A stretch of DNA of 64,000 nucleotides. Origin: Botryosphaeria dothidea (lineage: Eukaryota; Ascomycota; Dothideomycetes; Botryosphaeriales; Botryosphaeriaceae). Both the position numbers and the translations under genes were made by a program. Below are positions 36,461-47,077 of this stretch, in pieces. Within the stretch, counting starts at the first letter, position 1. Each line of letters opens with the position of its first letter. The stretch lies in contig WWBZ02000001.1 in NCBI GenBank assembly GCA_011503125.2, positions 3,224,001 through 3,288,000 of the forward strand. The letters run 5' to 3'. Below the pieces are notes generated by a model, which was given only the letters and a program-made list of their open reading frames with translations, was not told the origin of the DNA and did not search any database.

Positions 36461-36545
36461 TGGAGAGTGGGAGCATTCATCCGGACGCAAGTGTTCAGCA
36501 GAACTGATGACACTCACGTCCGGACGAATGCTTTCACTCCCCATG
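36461..36545. repeat. hairpin repeat family, copy E
   Basis: Arms are GAGTGGGAGCATTCATCCGG and CCGGACGAATGCTTTCACTC, with loop text resembling other copies (TTCAGCAGAACTGATGACAC). It lies about 740 bp downstream of the small Cys/His-rich gene. Confidence 0.8.
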
Positions 36546-37801
36546 AATGAAGATTTCTGGAATGAACAGCACACCCGAGCTATCGTACTCTGCGTTGCAG
36601 GGAGGTGTGGGAGCGTGAGTTACACTAGACCACGGAGGCTGTGCAATGAGGTGTTTTTGCTGCCTCCGCTGTGCGACTGTGAGATGTGTAGGGCTGAAGG
36701 GCTGCTTGAGAAGGCAGAGCCTCACTGAGGTAGCATCGGAAAAGGGGAGGATTTCCCCCTCTGGGACACAGAAACTACCATGAAATTGAAGAATCATGAT
36801 GAATAGGAAGAGACATTGCGAAAACACCTCTGGGGCAAAGTGGTTTCTCATCCACCGCGCTCTAGGGCTACTTTGCTGACTATGATTCTTTTGGCAGTAT
36901 AATCAGGCCCTCGAAGGATCTGTCGAATCTGACTGCCCTTCGACTCCTACACATCAAGATTCTCAACGTCCAAATTGCCCAGTATAGCACCTTAGATCCT
37001 GGATAAACCCATCCTCGCGACTCATACCTGAAGTGGATGCCCGAGGTGGGTATCAGCTGGCACGGGTTGTCAAAAAAAAAAAAAAGACCGATGGTGATTG
37101 GATCGGCCCCGAAAAGTGCCCGCTTTTCTTCAACCGTGTGTTTCTTCTATTGCGCGCGAACCATCAAATGCTCTCTCCACTTGAGGCGCGCAGTGACATG
37201 ACGTCGCGTACACTTTAGATCCAGACACGTGCATTTTCTCCTCAGCGTCGAGATACCGTAATAAGCAACCACTTGAGGTATTAAGGGCAGTACGCAAGCC
37301 GTACTCGTTCAGCAGGGTAGTTGTTCCACTTCACACCCGCAAATGGTCGCGATAAACAGCAAGTACATAAGTCATGGCCGCGCACACGAGTCGTTCGTGG
37401 CTGGCGGGCCGGTGGCAATCGACGCGATGCGGCGGACCGGGCCAGCGGGCGCTCGTCCGGCAGAAGCTTATCTGCAGCTCACAATTCTGACCAGCCCCCG
37501 TTCTCGGACAGCGTGCCTTTTTTTTTTTAATCTTTCTTCGTCCGCTCGTCATGCTAGTTGACGGATTGACGAGCCCGTCTGCGCGGAGCCGGTCGCCTGT
37601 CCGACGCCACCACCACGCGGCTCCCCGTTTGTTTTTGCTCCCTGCCCTGTCGAGCCGCGCCTCTGGGCCGTCACCCCTCGCTTACATCCTTCCTTTTCAT
37701 TACGCATTTTGCCCCCTTTACTTTACGCACAAACGGTCTAGGTGGATTGGAAAATTCCTCTACGCTCCTGCCAACGGTCCGGCCATCTTCTGCTACCATC
37801 T

Positions 37802-37882
37802 TGGGGAGTTGAAGCATTCGTTCAGCCATATCATCAAATGTGCTAGAAATCCATGTCCGGACGAATGCTTCGACCCCCCACG
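37802..37882. repeat. hairpin repeat family, copy F
   Basis: Left arm TGGGGAGTTGAAGCATTCGT and right arm CCGGACGAATGCTTCGACCC are close to consensus. It lies 142 bp downstream of the Zn2Cys6 factor stop codon. Confidence 0.8.
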
Positions 37883-38023
37883 TGTCCTAGTGCCCTGACC
37901 TCGTGCGGTATGAAGTCGTGTCGCGAGCACCTTGCTAGGACATACTGCCATATGCATGGATGCCTCGGATCACCCCTTGGCCGATAATTTTGATCTGAGT
38001 TTCTCCTGTACTCCCTTAATCAT

Positions 38024-40638
38024 CTATGAGCTCCGTGGGTACCATTGCTGTCGCATTATTCCCCCGTAGCCTTCCGTAACATTTTCCAACCCGCTCTCGC
38101 TCATCTCTTGCTTGTCTGTCTCCCCTGGGCTCCGCAAACTGTAATGTGGATGGAGCCCTTCAGGGTGCAAATATGGTCGGTGACCATCATTCGCCGCCGC
38201 GTAAAATCCTGCGTTCAGAAGCTGGTATCTCTCCCCCTGAGGTGGTCGCATGAAACCCGCTCTGTGCAGCCGCTCGTAGTCGTTTTCTGCTAGCATGTCC
38301 GATAATCCGAGCATCCCGGCTGTCGGAGCGGCCACGGGCGCCTGGGCGGGATCAAAATCGTGGAAAGGTGCCCAGTTCAATGGGTCTGGGCCAGGATGCG
38401 CCATATGCGTAACGTAAGGTCCAGCAAAAGATTGGGCGCCCTCGGTTCCCGCCTCACTTACCATACTCGGAGCTGAGTATGGTTGATCCATGCTTGCGGC
38501 TGAGTTTTCCGAGCCAACCATACTTGAAGCCGCCATTGGCGGCCTGTATACATCCCGTTCCGTTCCTCCGTGCGGCAAATTTCCCGATGACGATGTGCTC
38601 GAGACTCTACTCGACTCTGGGATTGGCGAGTGATCCAAAACCGATGAAACAACCTGAGCGGCTCGTGGCGGAAGGACTTTGTCAAGTTTCTCCGCGTGCT
38701 CCTGGATGATCGTGATGTTTTCCAGCGCGAGCGGGTGGTTCTCGGACATGATTTTGAGGTCAGTCATCTCATGATCCAGATTTTCAGCATATTCGGCATC
38801 TGGTAGACCGTGCAGATGCGTCATGCACGTCCACACGAGGATATGCGTCATCATAAGGGCGCTCCTCCGAAGCGTATAGTTGCGTCTGTATATTTTGAGT
38901 AAGTCCGAGACGGCTTTTGCGGCTCGTTTGCCAATATTCTCAGGGCGAATGTTGCTCTTAGTAAATCGAATGTTAAGCAACACAGCAAATAGTTGATAGA
39001 TGCAATTATGGTAGGTCATGCTTGAGAATCATCAGCTGAAGAAACCGGCATCATAGGTTTGACTGACTGTAGAACCAAGACGTGTGGTAATGTGGCGTCT
39101 TCTTCAATGACCTGCATCTTCGGCGGAAGCGTTTTATACCAGAATTGATATCGGTTGTAGCAGTCAAGCACTTTGTCGGCGTTTATGTGACTGTTCGGGG
39201 CGTAATACATGAATAGCATGTCAGAAGTGATCTCGGATAGAGACGAAAAATATTCGAGAAAGTCAGTCATCGGCAGGCTTTTGTCTGGGCGATTGATCAT
39301 GACATTATCATCCGCGTACGATTCCCACGCTGGAGACTCAGGTAATGTTCTGAGGACGCTTTTGTCGACGCCTATGGTGGAGTTCGGTAAAGTCGGGATC
39401 CTTCCTGCACATAATGCCCAGGCCCTTTTTTGGAATGAGCAAAAGCCAATGCAGAGGTATGCAGAAAGATGTGGGATGTAACGGATGACTTACAGATCGA
39501 CAGTAAAGCAACCCCAAAATGTAACTCCACGCTGATGGAGCTCCTCGGCAGTGAGTTTTGCTTTTTCATGCAGAGGAAGGTGTAGATGCAGGCCCATCTC
39601 AATGACCATTGTCATACAGCGTCTATTATAACCATAGCCGGATCTATCGCGTCCCATTGAAATTTCTCTCATGCTCATGATGGAAAGTGCTTGTGGGGTG
39701 GTGATGGACGGGGTTTCCGCTGATTCGGCATCGTCGAGGAGTCTCTTCGCCTCCACCCAGAATGCATTTCCAGCTGTGCGCGGATCCAAGGGATTGGTGC
39801 GGGCTTGCGGTCGATCGGAGAAGTGGCAGGCGAGAGCGAGGATGGCGTTGACCAGGAGAGGACTGCAATGGTCGCAGTCACCGCGTTCGAACGACTGGTA
39901 GAAGAGGTCCCTGGAACCAACTGGATGGAAAGGGTGACTCCACGAAAAGTAGAGGTGGAGCAAGTGGCGGACAAACTCGCCATCAGAAGTCACAGATGAC
40001 CAGGTGCTGTCGTCGTAGAGACGTATCTGAACGAGGTTCCGGCGACCGGTGTGGGGGGCGCGAGATCGAAAATGGAGACCGGATGACTTTCCGTAGGCCA
40101 TGCGGCCGCCGGGAAGCGAGAAAGGCTGCTCGGTCAAAGTCGAAGCGTGCGGCGACGATGAGTCGGGCGGGGGCTGGGCCAGATTGACGGCCTGCAATGA
40201 CTTTGCCAATGCATCAATATCTCTGCAGCCATGAATCTTCTGGATTAGATCAGCAGCTTCGCTTTCTGGTAACGCCCTCAACGATGCAGCAAGCACGCCC
40301 AGGGCCTCGGACGTGGGCTGGGGCGCAGCTTCCTCGTCGACATCGTTCTCGAACGTTCGCTTCCGGCCCGCAGACGAAGCTTCCGCGTTATCGTAGTTGC
40401 ACTCAGTCTTGTAGACGGCAACACACGAAGAGCAGACGGGTAGAGCGCCATCGCACTTGCTCTTGCGCTTCCTGCAGGGCGCACACTGGCAATGGTCAAG
40501 CCTCAAGATTCAGGCAGGGTGTCTCGATGGATGGCTTACGGCGGTTTGGATACACTTCCTCTTCTTCTCCTTTGCTGGCTCTCGGTGGTGGCGTTGGTCG
40601 TCTCCGCGGGCGGCTTTGGGTGCAAGCGTCCTAACCAT
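38024..40638 (-). CDS. Zn2Cys6 transcription factor, NirA-type
   Basis: Exons 40638-40540, 40485-39494, 39424-39068 and 39020-38024 give about 814 residues. The first intron falls inside the zinc cluster: KKRKCIQTA|CAPCRKRKSKCDG, followed by ALPVCSSCVAVYKTEC, giving Cx2Cx6Cx6Cx2Cx7C as in the NirA-like group. The fungal-specific middle homology region follows (HLYFSWSHPFHPVGSRDLFY, LVNAILALACHFSDRP, YGYNRRCMTMVIEMGLHL, WALCAGRIPTLP). The last junction, LVLH|MTYHNCIYQLFAVLL, restores the LHMxYH pattern and uses a GTCAGT donor with a 47-nt intron. The C-terminal 200 residues are Ser/Pro/Gly-rich, a possible activation region. The start ATG has a perfect cgccATGG context. No cluster of catabolic or biosynthetic genes adjoins it, so its targets cannot be guessed. 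Confidence 0.88.
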
Positions 40639-41609
40639 GGCGACTGGTGGGGCCAATGGTTGGCTGTGCGAGGAACAAGGAGTCGGGTTCAGGCTGGAGG
40701 AGACTTGGGGAGGGTGCGGCACACGGCAGAGCAATGCAGGGAGCGAAAGAGGGCAGTGCAGGAGCCAGGAGAAGGCGACGGACGGGGGCGTGGGCGGCTC
40801 TGGCGCGTGGGGTCTGCCTGAGAAGCGTCACTTATGGGCGTGACGTTTTAACATGAAGGGAGGATGAACGGCAGTACTCCGTAGCCTGAAGCTTGCGCTG
40901 CGGGCCCAATGCCAACCCACCACGCTGCTGCTCTTCACCGTGTCCGCAGGGACTGCGGGAGCTAGTGGCCGCACGCCCGGGGTGTTTAGTGGCGTACGTT
41001 GTCAAGGCCAGGGCCAGACCTATCATGGTGGCGACGGTCCCGCTACTCACCTTGGCTGCCGGAACAGAAGTTTGTCGCGGCTGGTGTGCGGGCTAGACTC
41101 ATATATTGTTGGTCCACTCCGGAGCCTGGGGAGCAACAGGGCACATGGGATGGCGAGGGAAGCAGCGCCAAGTCTGCGGAGGTGAGGCTGTCATCTGAAC
41201 CTGAACCCGCTGTCGGAGCATCCCGAGCTTTGCCGTGCGCGGTAACAAAAAACTTGTGTGCTGTTTTATGTAACTTTTGGTTGACCTGGCCCCTTTCTTG
41301 GCACCAGTCTTTCCTTATTTCCGGCGCCAGTCTTCCTTCCCAGCCACCGCTTACAGAGGGACTGCAGCCGACGGTTAGCGCCGAAGCCGGTATTTCCACA
41401 GACTGCCATGGGGAGTCGAAGCATTCGTCCGGATGGGTTTGTCACTAGAAATGCCATACACTTACGTCCGGATGAAAGCTTCTACTCCCCATGAAGTTAT
41501 GGTTGTTGAAAGCCACTGCCGCTAACTCCCGGCTGCAGCACCCCTCCGTGTGAAATTCCGCCTTGCAGACAGAAACAGACGCTAGCACTACGATCCGAAC
41601 ACACATCAT
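40639..41609. other. intergenic, promoter plus one hairpin repeat
   Basis: The interval carries the promoter of the Zn2Cys6 factor and the 3' flank of ARO2. The hairpin repeat at 41407-41493 is the only structured feature. Confidence 0.5.
41407..41493. repeat. hairpin repeat family, copy G (near consensus)
   Basis: This copy has symmetrical ends CATGGGGAGT and ACTCCCCATG. Arms are GTCGAAGCATTCGTCCGGAT and CGTCCGGATGAAAGCTTCTA. It lies 117 bp downstream of the ARO2 stop codon. Confidence 0.85.
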
Positions 41610-42967
41610 CTACCGGTCCGCTTCGACCTTTGCCCCCTCGCCGTTTTCCTGCGCTCCACCGCCTGTCAGCGGCACTGTCTGCTTGAGAGGTGGCAGTAGA
41701 CTGCGAGCCGTCTGCCGTGCCTGCTGCGCCAAGACAGCATCCATGAGAACCAGCGCCGCCATTGACTCGACAATCGGCACTGCGCGCGGCACCACGCATG
41801 GGTCATGTCTGCCCTTCGCCTCCAGCACACCGCTCTCTTCGCCGTACGTTACTGTCTGTTGCGCCTGTCCAATCGTCGCCGGTGGCTTGAAACCCACATT
41901 GAAGTAGATGTGCGCTCCGTTGGTGATACCGCCCTGAATGCCGCCCGAATTGTTCGTCTTGGTCGTAAGTCTTGGCCGTCCTGGTGCTGTCTCCGCCTTG
42001 ATGAAGGGATCGTTGTGAATTGAGCCGGGTACTTGGCAGCCGCCGAAGCCTGATCCAATCTCGAAGCCCTTAGTAGCTGGAATGCTAAGCATGGCGTGCG
42101 CAAGCGTGGCTTCGAGCTTGTCAAAGCAAGGCTCGCCGAGGCCAGACGGCACGTTGCGGATCACGCAGCTCACTGTACCGCCGATGCTATCATCCTGAGC
42201 CTTGTATTTCTCCACGAGCCGCTTCATCCTCTCGCTGGCATCTTCGTTGGGGCAGCGCACCGGGAGGAATGAGTCGACAGTCTCACGGCTGATCTCGTCG
42301 ATCAACTGAAGAAACTCGGGGTTCGTCGAAGCGGTGGGATGCTCTGGTGTGGGCGGGAATAGGAATTCGTTGCCAATTGAGGCGGTGAATGCAACAATCT
42401 CCACGCCGTACGCCTGACGCAGGTACTTCTCGGCGATCGCACCGGCAGCAACGCGCCCTGGGAAAGAGTCAACAGCAAGACTGCTTATGAGCCAGGCGTA
42501 ACCTTACCAATCGTCTCTCTTGCACTGCTCCGACCACCACCACTGCTCGCCTTGACGCCGTACTTCTCGAGGTATGTCCAGTCAGCATGGCTCGGGCGCG
42601 GGTACAGGTCCATCGTGCTGTTTCCATAATCCTTCGGCCGCTGGTTCTCGTTCATGACACGCATCCCAATGGGAGTTCCCAGCGTCACACCGAACTCAGT
42701 ACCGGATTGGATCTCGACGCGGTCTTTTTCGTTGCGAGGAGTGGTGATTGCGCTCTGGCCGGGGCGACGGCGCGTCATCTGGGGCTGGATATCGGCCTCG
42801 GTGAGCTGCATGCCCGGAGGGCAGCCGTCGACGATACAGCCGACTGAGAGGCAGTGCGACTCGCCATAGCTGCGCACCAGGTCAACTTAGCGGGGTGAGG
42901 GCGGGGATATGCCGCAGGAGGACGATACGTACGTGGTAACGCGGAAGTGCGTTCCAAAGGTAGACAT
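41610..42967 (-). CDS. ARO2: chorismate synthase
   Basis: Exons 42967-42933, 42869-42508 and 42457-41610 encode 414 residues, within the range of fungal Aro2. It makes chorismate from 5-enolpyruvylshikimate-3-phosphate, the last common step to aromatic amino acids, using reduced FMN; fungal forms are bifunctional with their own flavin reductase activity. Conserved blocks are T|YGESHC (first intron splits the TYGESHC signature), [94 protein letters not shown] and [20 protein letters not shown]. The first exon is only 35 nt. A 487-bp inverted-repeat element sits 114 bp upstream of the ATG, inside the likely promoter. Confidence 0.97.
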
Positions 42968-43081
42968 GTTGTCGAGGAGGTGGAGTTGGGCGGGGCAATT
43001 GCAGGAGGCGAGGGAATGCTGGTTGACGACGGTAATAATGGGCGACGGTGTGACTGGAAAAGTCGTCCGATCGTCGGCGTA

Positions 43082-43568
43082 CAGTGCTTCCAAGGTTCAG
43101 CTTATGCGTGGCCCGAGCGCCTCCGCGGGCGCAGAATCGAGCCAGCAAAATATAACGATAGAAAAAAGTACTCTATCGAGTCTAAGAACTTACTTAAAAG
43201 TAGCTAAGATAAATAAAAAGAGTGTTCTCTTTAGATCTATCGACTTTTTTTAGTAAAAAGTCTATAATTCTTAGAATATAGAGGGTAGACTAGAGTAGAG
43301 AATTCTTCGAGGATCGTAAAAAAGATGCTAAGAAACGCCAAGAGAACATCGAAAACTAACCCCCCTCTATATCTTAAGAATTATAAAGACTTTTTACTAA
43401 AAAAAGTCGATAGATCTAAAGAGAACACTCTTTTTATTTATCTTAGCTACTTTTAAGTAAGTTCTTAGACTCGATAGAGTACTTTTTTCTATCGTTATAT
43501 TTTGCTGGCTCGATTCTGCGTCCGCGGAGGCGCTCGGGCCACGCATAAGCTGAACCTTGGAAGCACTG
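43082..43568. mobile_element. long inverted-repeat element with Tc1/mariner-like ends
   Basis: The ends are CAGTGCTTCCAAGG and its reverse complement, each flanked by TA (43080-43081 and 43569-43570), as expected of Tc1/mariner-type insertion into TA. The arms, about 43082-43285 and 43363-43568, are inverted copies of each other over ~205 bp; I see one substitution (GGGCGC versus GGACGC) and a few differences near the inner ends. The outer ~60 bp of each arm is GC-rich and the rest is strongly A+T-rich. The centre (about 77 bp) is unique and too short for a transposase, so the element is non-autonomous. The near identity of arms implies recent insertion or arm-to-arm conversion. Confidence 0.9.
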
Positions 43569-43570
43569 TA

Positions 43571-43997
43571 AAAGAGCGTCGGCGGCCGAGACCGTTCCTG
43601 CGGTACGACGTCAGGCACCAAAGTGGTAGGGCTGAGCCCTGCAGCACGCTGACCCCTCCTCAGCCGCCCTGACCTCCCACTGTTCGCTGCCCCTCATGCA
43701 GCCCACTTCTGTCGTGGAGAGTCGAAGTATCCGTCCGGATGAAAATGCAATTGAAACACCTAAACACTTGCATCCCGACGAATACTTCAACTCCCCATGG
43801 GAAGTAAGGGCGTGCTTGCAATACTGTTGGGACCGCCCTCCAACGCACCGGATTATCTGATCTTACTCATCTTAGAGCACAGAACATCCATGCGTGACTG
43901 TATGCCTCGAAGACAGATGCATAGTTTTGAACGAACCAATAGAAATAATAGATTAACCATGATACCAGCCTACCCAAGAACCATATGGGAGTCGAAC
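43571..43997. other. intergenic, 3' flank with one hairpin repeat
   Basis: This stretch lies between the inverted-repeat element and the membrane-protein stop codon; the only feature seen is the hairpin repeat at 43714-43800. Confidence 0.5.
43714..43800. repeat. hairpin repeat family, copy H
   Basis: Both arms carry AAGTAT where most copies have AAGCAT (left GTCGAAGTATCCGTCCGGAT; right CGACGAATACTTCAACTCCC), keeping the pair. It lies about 200 bp downstream of the multipass membrane protein stop and 144 bp from the inverted-repeat element. Confidence 0.8.
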
Positions 43998-45117
43998 TCA
44001 TGAGACCATGCTTTTGCGCATGCCTTCAATGACTCTGACTACGTTATCGGCCATCCCACCGGCCTGAGTCTCGATCATCTCCACGTTGACTCTTTCCAGA
44101 GCACTTTGCATGCTGTCCACCACTTCTCTCTCCTCGAACACCTCTCCCATGATCCGACCCTCGTCCACCCAATAGGATGCACTGCGTTCGCGCAAGTTTT
44201 TATCCCGGGCGACCGTATTCTTCATTGCACCCAGCATGCTCAACTTGCCTCTCAAGCCCTCGACGATGCGTGTGTTCTCTTCGAGGCGTTCCGAAATCGT
44301 TGGTGGAATGACCAACCACCGGTTTGTTGACGTCAAATACATGGCGTAGCCAAGAAGGCCGTCGATGACCGTGAACCCGACATAGCGTAGGGTCCGCATG
44401 CGCCAAAAGAACCACTCCAGGTCTCCAGAACGCAATGCGGTTGCGTTTTGCTTGTGATTGTACGTTCCTACTGTCCACACCTCAAGAGCAGCGAGAGTGA
44501 CGCCGGCAAGGGCAGCCCATGTCCTCCAACGCGCACCTTCCGACCCAGAAAGCAGAGGCGAGGTGACAAGGCCGAGGACTACGAGATGTAGGAGGTGGGG
44601 AGTCAGAATGGAGGGGAGCGCATAGTAAAAGTAGCTCGACGGCTCGTCGGCGGAGCAGAACGGACATTCTGCAAGAACAGATGGGCCATAGACCAGATAT
44701 AATAGCCTGGACTCAAGGTTGACAAACTTGGACTTCAGTGCCTCGTCGATGGCGCCAAGCGGGCGGAGTTTGCTGAGGCGCACAAACAAGGTGTCGGTAG
44801 GAATCTGTAGACGAGAGGAGGTTGTGCCGAAGATGTTATCGGGAGCGAAGTATGAGAAAGAGTAGATGAAGGAGAGGATGGCGAAGGCATATAGCAGATT
44901 GAGCGAGAGGGCGACGGCTGGGGGCACAGGGCGGACGGCGCCATGAGGGTTGCGTGAAGAGGCACGGATAGATCTGTATAGCTGGATGGCCTTTGGCAAG
45001 AGCATAGGGCCAAAGAAGATCAACAGGGACTTAAGCCTAGCAGAAAATCAGATCTTATGTACGGATACAAAGCATGTGCGCGCGGAACAATTACCCTGAT
45101 AGTGTGATCGCGACCAT
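43998..45117 (-). CDS. fungal multipass membrane protein, unknown function
   Basis: Exons 45117-45095 and 45036-43998 encode 353 residues: MVAITLSG|LKSLLIFFGPM. The first exon is only 23 nt, with an excellent start context (accATGG). Hydrophobic stretches suggest about five to six membrane helices, including LLIFFGPMLLPKA, VALSLNLLYAFAILSFIYSF, LPSILTPHLLHLVVLGLVTS, WAALAGVTLAALEVWTV and FTVIDGLLGYAMYLTS. A CPFC motif before a helix (AECPFCSADEPSSYFYYALP) may be a metal or disulfide site. The C-terminal ~110 residues are soluble and helical (ERLEENTRIVEGLRGKLSML). I believe it belongs to a conserved Pezizomycotina family without a known role. It is divergent from TAF13 with only 227 bp between the ATGs, so the two share a promoter region. 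Confidence 0.85.
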
Positions 45118-45344
45118 GGTGGCTTGTCGACAAGGAAGATCATGGATAACAGGAGGAGCATGGTTGAGGCGGGCAAGCTTCAAAGCTCCACGTCGCAGTC
45201 CGGCAACCACTTGCTTAGCGCCACTAGCCATCCGCACAGACGCGCCGAGGCACCGACACGGCGTCTTGGAGCTAGATACTTGCACCTTCCTGCCCATTAC
45301 ATTAACGCGCTTCCACCCCGACAGCTCAATCTCGCTCGCCCACC
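45118..45344. promoter_or_regulatory. shared divergent promoter, membrane protein / TAF13
   Basis: The 227 bp between the two start codons must hold both promoters. I see no obvious TATA box in it. Co-regulation is an inference from spacing alone. Confidence 0.5.
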
Positions 45345-45900
45345 ATGACGGAGCCGCGCATGCGCATGCGGCAGAAGGGCCAGCAGTTTGACACGCGCGA
45401 TCGTACGTCTTCCCCTCCTGTCCGCCGCCGCCTGCTTGCCCTCTGACCAGCTCCCAGTTGAGGCATACCTAATCGCTTTCGGTGACGACCGCAATCCGCT
45501 CCCCGAAACTGTCCGCGTCCTGGATGAAATCATCACCGAGTATGCTAGTTCCTGCTCCAATCCGGTGGGTTACCTCGCTGAAACTGCTAGCTTCATCATC
45601 GAGACATGCCATGAAGCCGCTCTCTGTGCCTCCTACTCGCGCCGCGCCAAGATCAAGGTCGACGACTTCAAATTCATCCTGCGCAAAGATCCCGTCAAGC
45701 TGGGCAGAGTCACCGAGCTGCTGAACAAGGAGAAGGAGATCAAGTCACAACGCAAGGTCTTTGCCGTCGACGACGAGCAGATTGGCAAGGACGAGACCCT
45801 GAAAGAAGAGGTCAAGAAGGGAAAGCGCAAGGACGAACGTCCCAGGGATGAGCGCAAGGATGAGCGCGCCCCGAAGAAGGCCAAAAGCAACAAAGATTGA
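45345..45900 (+). CDS. TAF13: TFIID subunit TAF13
   Basis: Exons 45345-45402 and 45458-45900, with a 55-nt intron, give 166 residues. The junction reads FDTRD|LEAYLIAFGDD. The histone-fold domain runs from about residue 20 to 105 (AFGDDRNPLPETVRVLDEII, ETASFIIETCHEAA, KIKVDDFKFILRKDPVKLGR), matching TAF13, the TFIID subunit that pairs with TAF11. The C-terminal third is Lys/Glu/Arg-rich (KKGKRKDERPRDERKDERAP), longer and more basic than the yeast protein's tail, and resembles a nuclear localisation region. The gene is convergent with the Yfh7-like kinase: only 90 bp separate the stop codons. Confidence 0.93.
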
Positions 45901-45990
45901 GCAAAAGTAGCATCACGGCAGGTATGAGCACGGCGAATGGCGTTAGAACGGCTTCATATACCCCATCACAATCTATGGCTCTATTGATTT

Positions 45991-46787
45991 CTAATAGCCG
46001 ACTCCCTGAGCCTCGGGCTTCCATGTCTCGTCCTCGGTGCTTGTCAGGATCTCATCGACATTCACCCTCTCCTCGACGATCTGCTGCCCGTTCACCAAAT
46101 CGTTCTCGGTGATGCGTTTGTGCGCATCTTCTTCGTCTTTGGCAATTCCAGCCTTGACATGTCTGCCAACGAGTCTCTTGCGTGCTGTGTCGAAATCCAC
46201 TTCAACAAACCACCGCTCGTCCATAAGTTGTGCTGCTTGCCGCCAGGGATCCCGGTCCAGGGTCAAGTAGTTGCCCTCAAACACAACGATGCGGGTTGTG
46301 GGAGCAATGGAAATGTCGTCGGCAACAGGATCCTTCACAGCGTGATCAAAGCTGGGAGCATAGAGTGTGTGGCTCTCTGGTGCCAACGGCTTGCGCAACT
46401 CCTTGACCAGAGCGAGGAAGCTATCACCATCAAAGGTAAAATGGGCACCGCGGCGAGCGTGTGCAGTGTACGGATCGGGCATGGCGTCTAGCTGGGCGCG
46501 CGATAGGTGGTAACCATCCATAGGAATGAATGCGGCAATGGGCGGTTCTCCAGCGCTGGCTCCCGGTAACTCGGCCCGGTACATCTCATTGATGCGATAG
46601 ACGACCTTCGCAGCGAGCGTGGTCTTGCCGCTCCCCGGGATTCCCGAGACGCCAATAAGCAGACGCTGCGATCTCGGTAGCTGCTTGTATTTGTCTGCTG
46701 CAGTCAGCAATGCTCAGACTATGCAGGGCTTTGTCGCAAGCACATACCCCAGGTCTTTTTGACCAGGCGGTCCACTTGTGCTTCCAT
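45991..46787 (-). CDS. YFH7: Yfh7-like P-loop kinase
   Basis: Exons 46787-46748 and 46697-45991 with a 49-nt intron encode 248 residues. The Walker A motif GIPGSGKTT lies near residue 30. Following blocks FIPMDGYHLSRAQLDAMPDP, TAHARRGAHFTFDGDSF, YAPSFDHAVKDPVADD and TRIVVFEGNYLTLDRDPW match yeast Yfh7, a P-loop kinase of the uridine kinase/phosphoribulokinase group whose substrate is not settled. LVGRHVKAGIAKDEEDAHKR is the expected lid region. The fungal protein is shorter than yeast Yfh7 (353 residues), lacking its large insertion after the Walker A helix, and is closer in size to bacterial homologues annotated as nucleoside or fructose kinases. The first exon (MEAQVDRLVKKTW) is only 40 nt. 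Confidence 0.88.
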
Positions 46788-47077
46788 CCTAGTCACGAAA
46801 GTTTTGCGGCTTGATGAACAACAGACGGCAGAATGGCTTGATGAGGGGTCCTGTCGCCTTTTGACGCCCCCCCGCTATTCCCGAGCAGCTCCACCGCGGG
46901 GTCCAACTAGTCGCATGACGTCGCCCGACTTGGCATTTTGTCAACACCCGACATCAACGACCACGGCCGCAATCAGAAGCCAACTACTCCCCGTCACATG
47001 CTCTGGCTATTTTAATTGGTTGTAGGACCCATTCCCAGTCCTTTATCGAAGAAAGAAATAGCTTTTTGGGGTATCAT

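Larger units (their letters stand above)
35725..38023. other. intergenic with two hairpin repeats
   Basis: No gene is convincing here. Frames at 36047-36550 and 37551-37898 are low in domain-like content. The stretch holds hairpin repeats at 36461-36545 and 37802-37882. Confidence 0.45.

Noticed and set aside
40486..40539. Start of the Zn2Cys6 gene at 40506 (MRLDHCQCAPC)
   Set aside because: That ATG lies in the first intron; splicing to the upstream exon with a cgccATGG start restores the KRKC...CAPC zinc cluster.
43985..44005. Sequence like a tRNA T-arm (GGGAGTCGAACTC)
   Set aside because: It overlaps the 3' end of a coding exon, and no acceptor stem or anticodon arm can be built.
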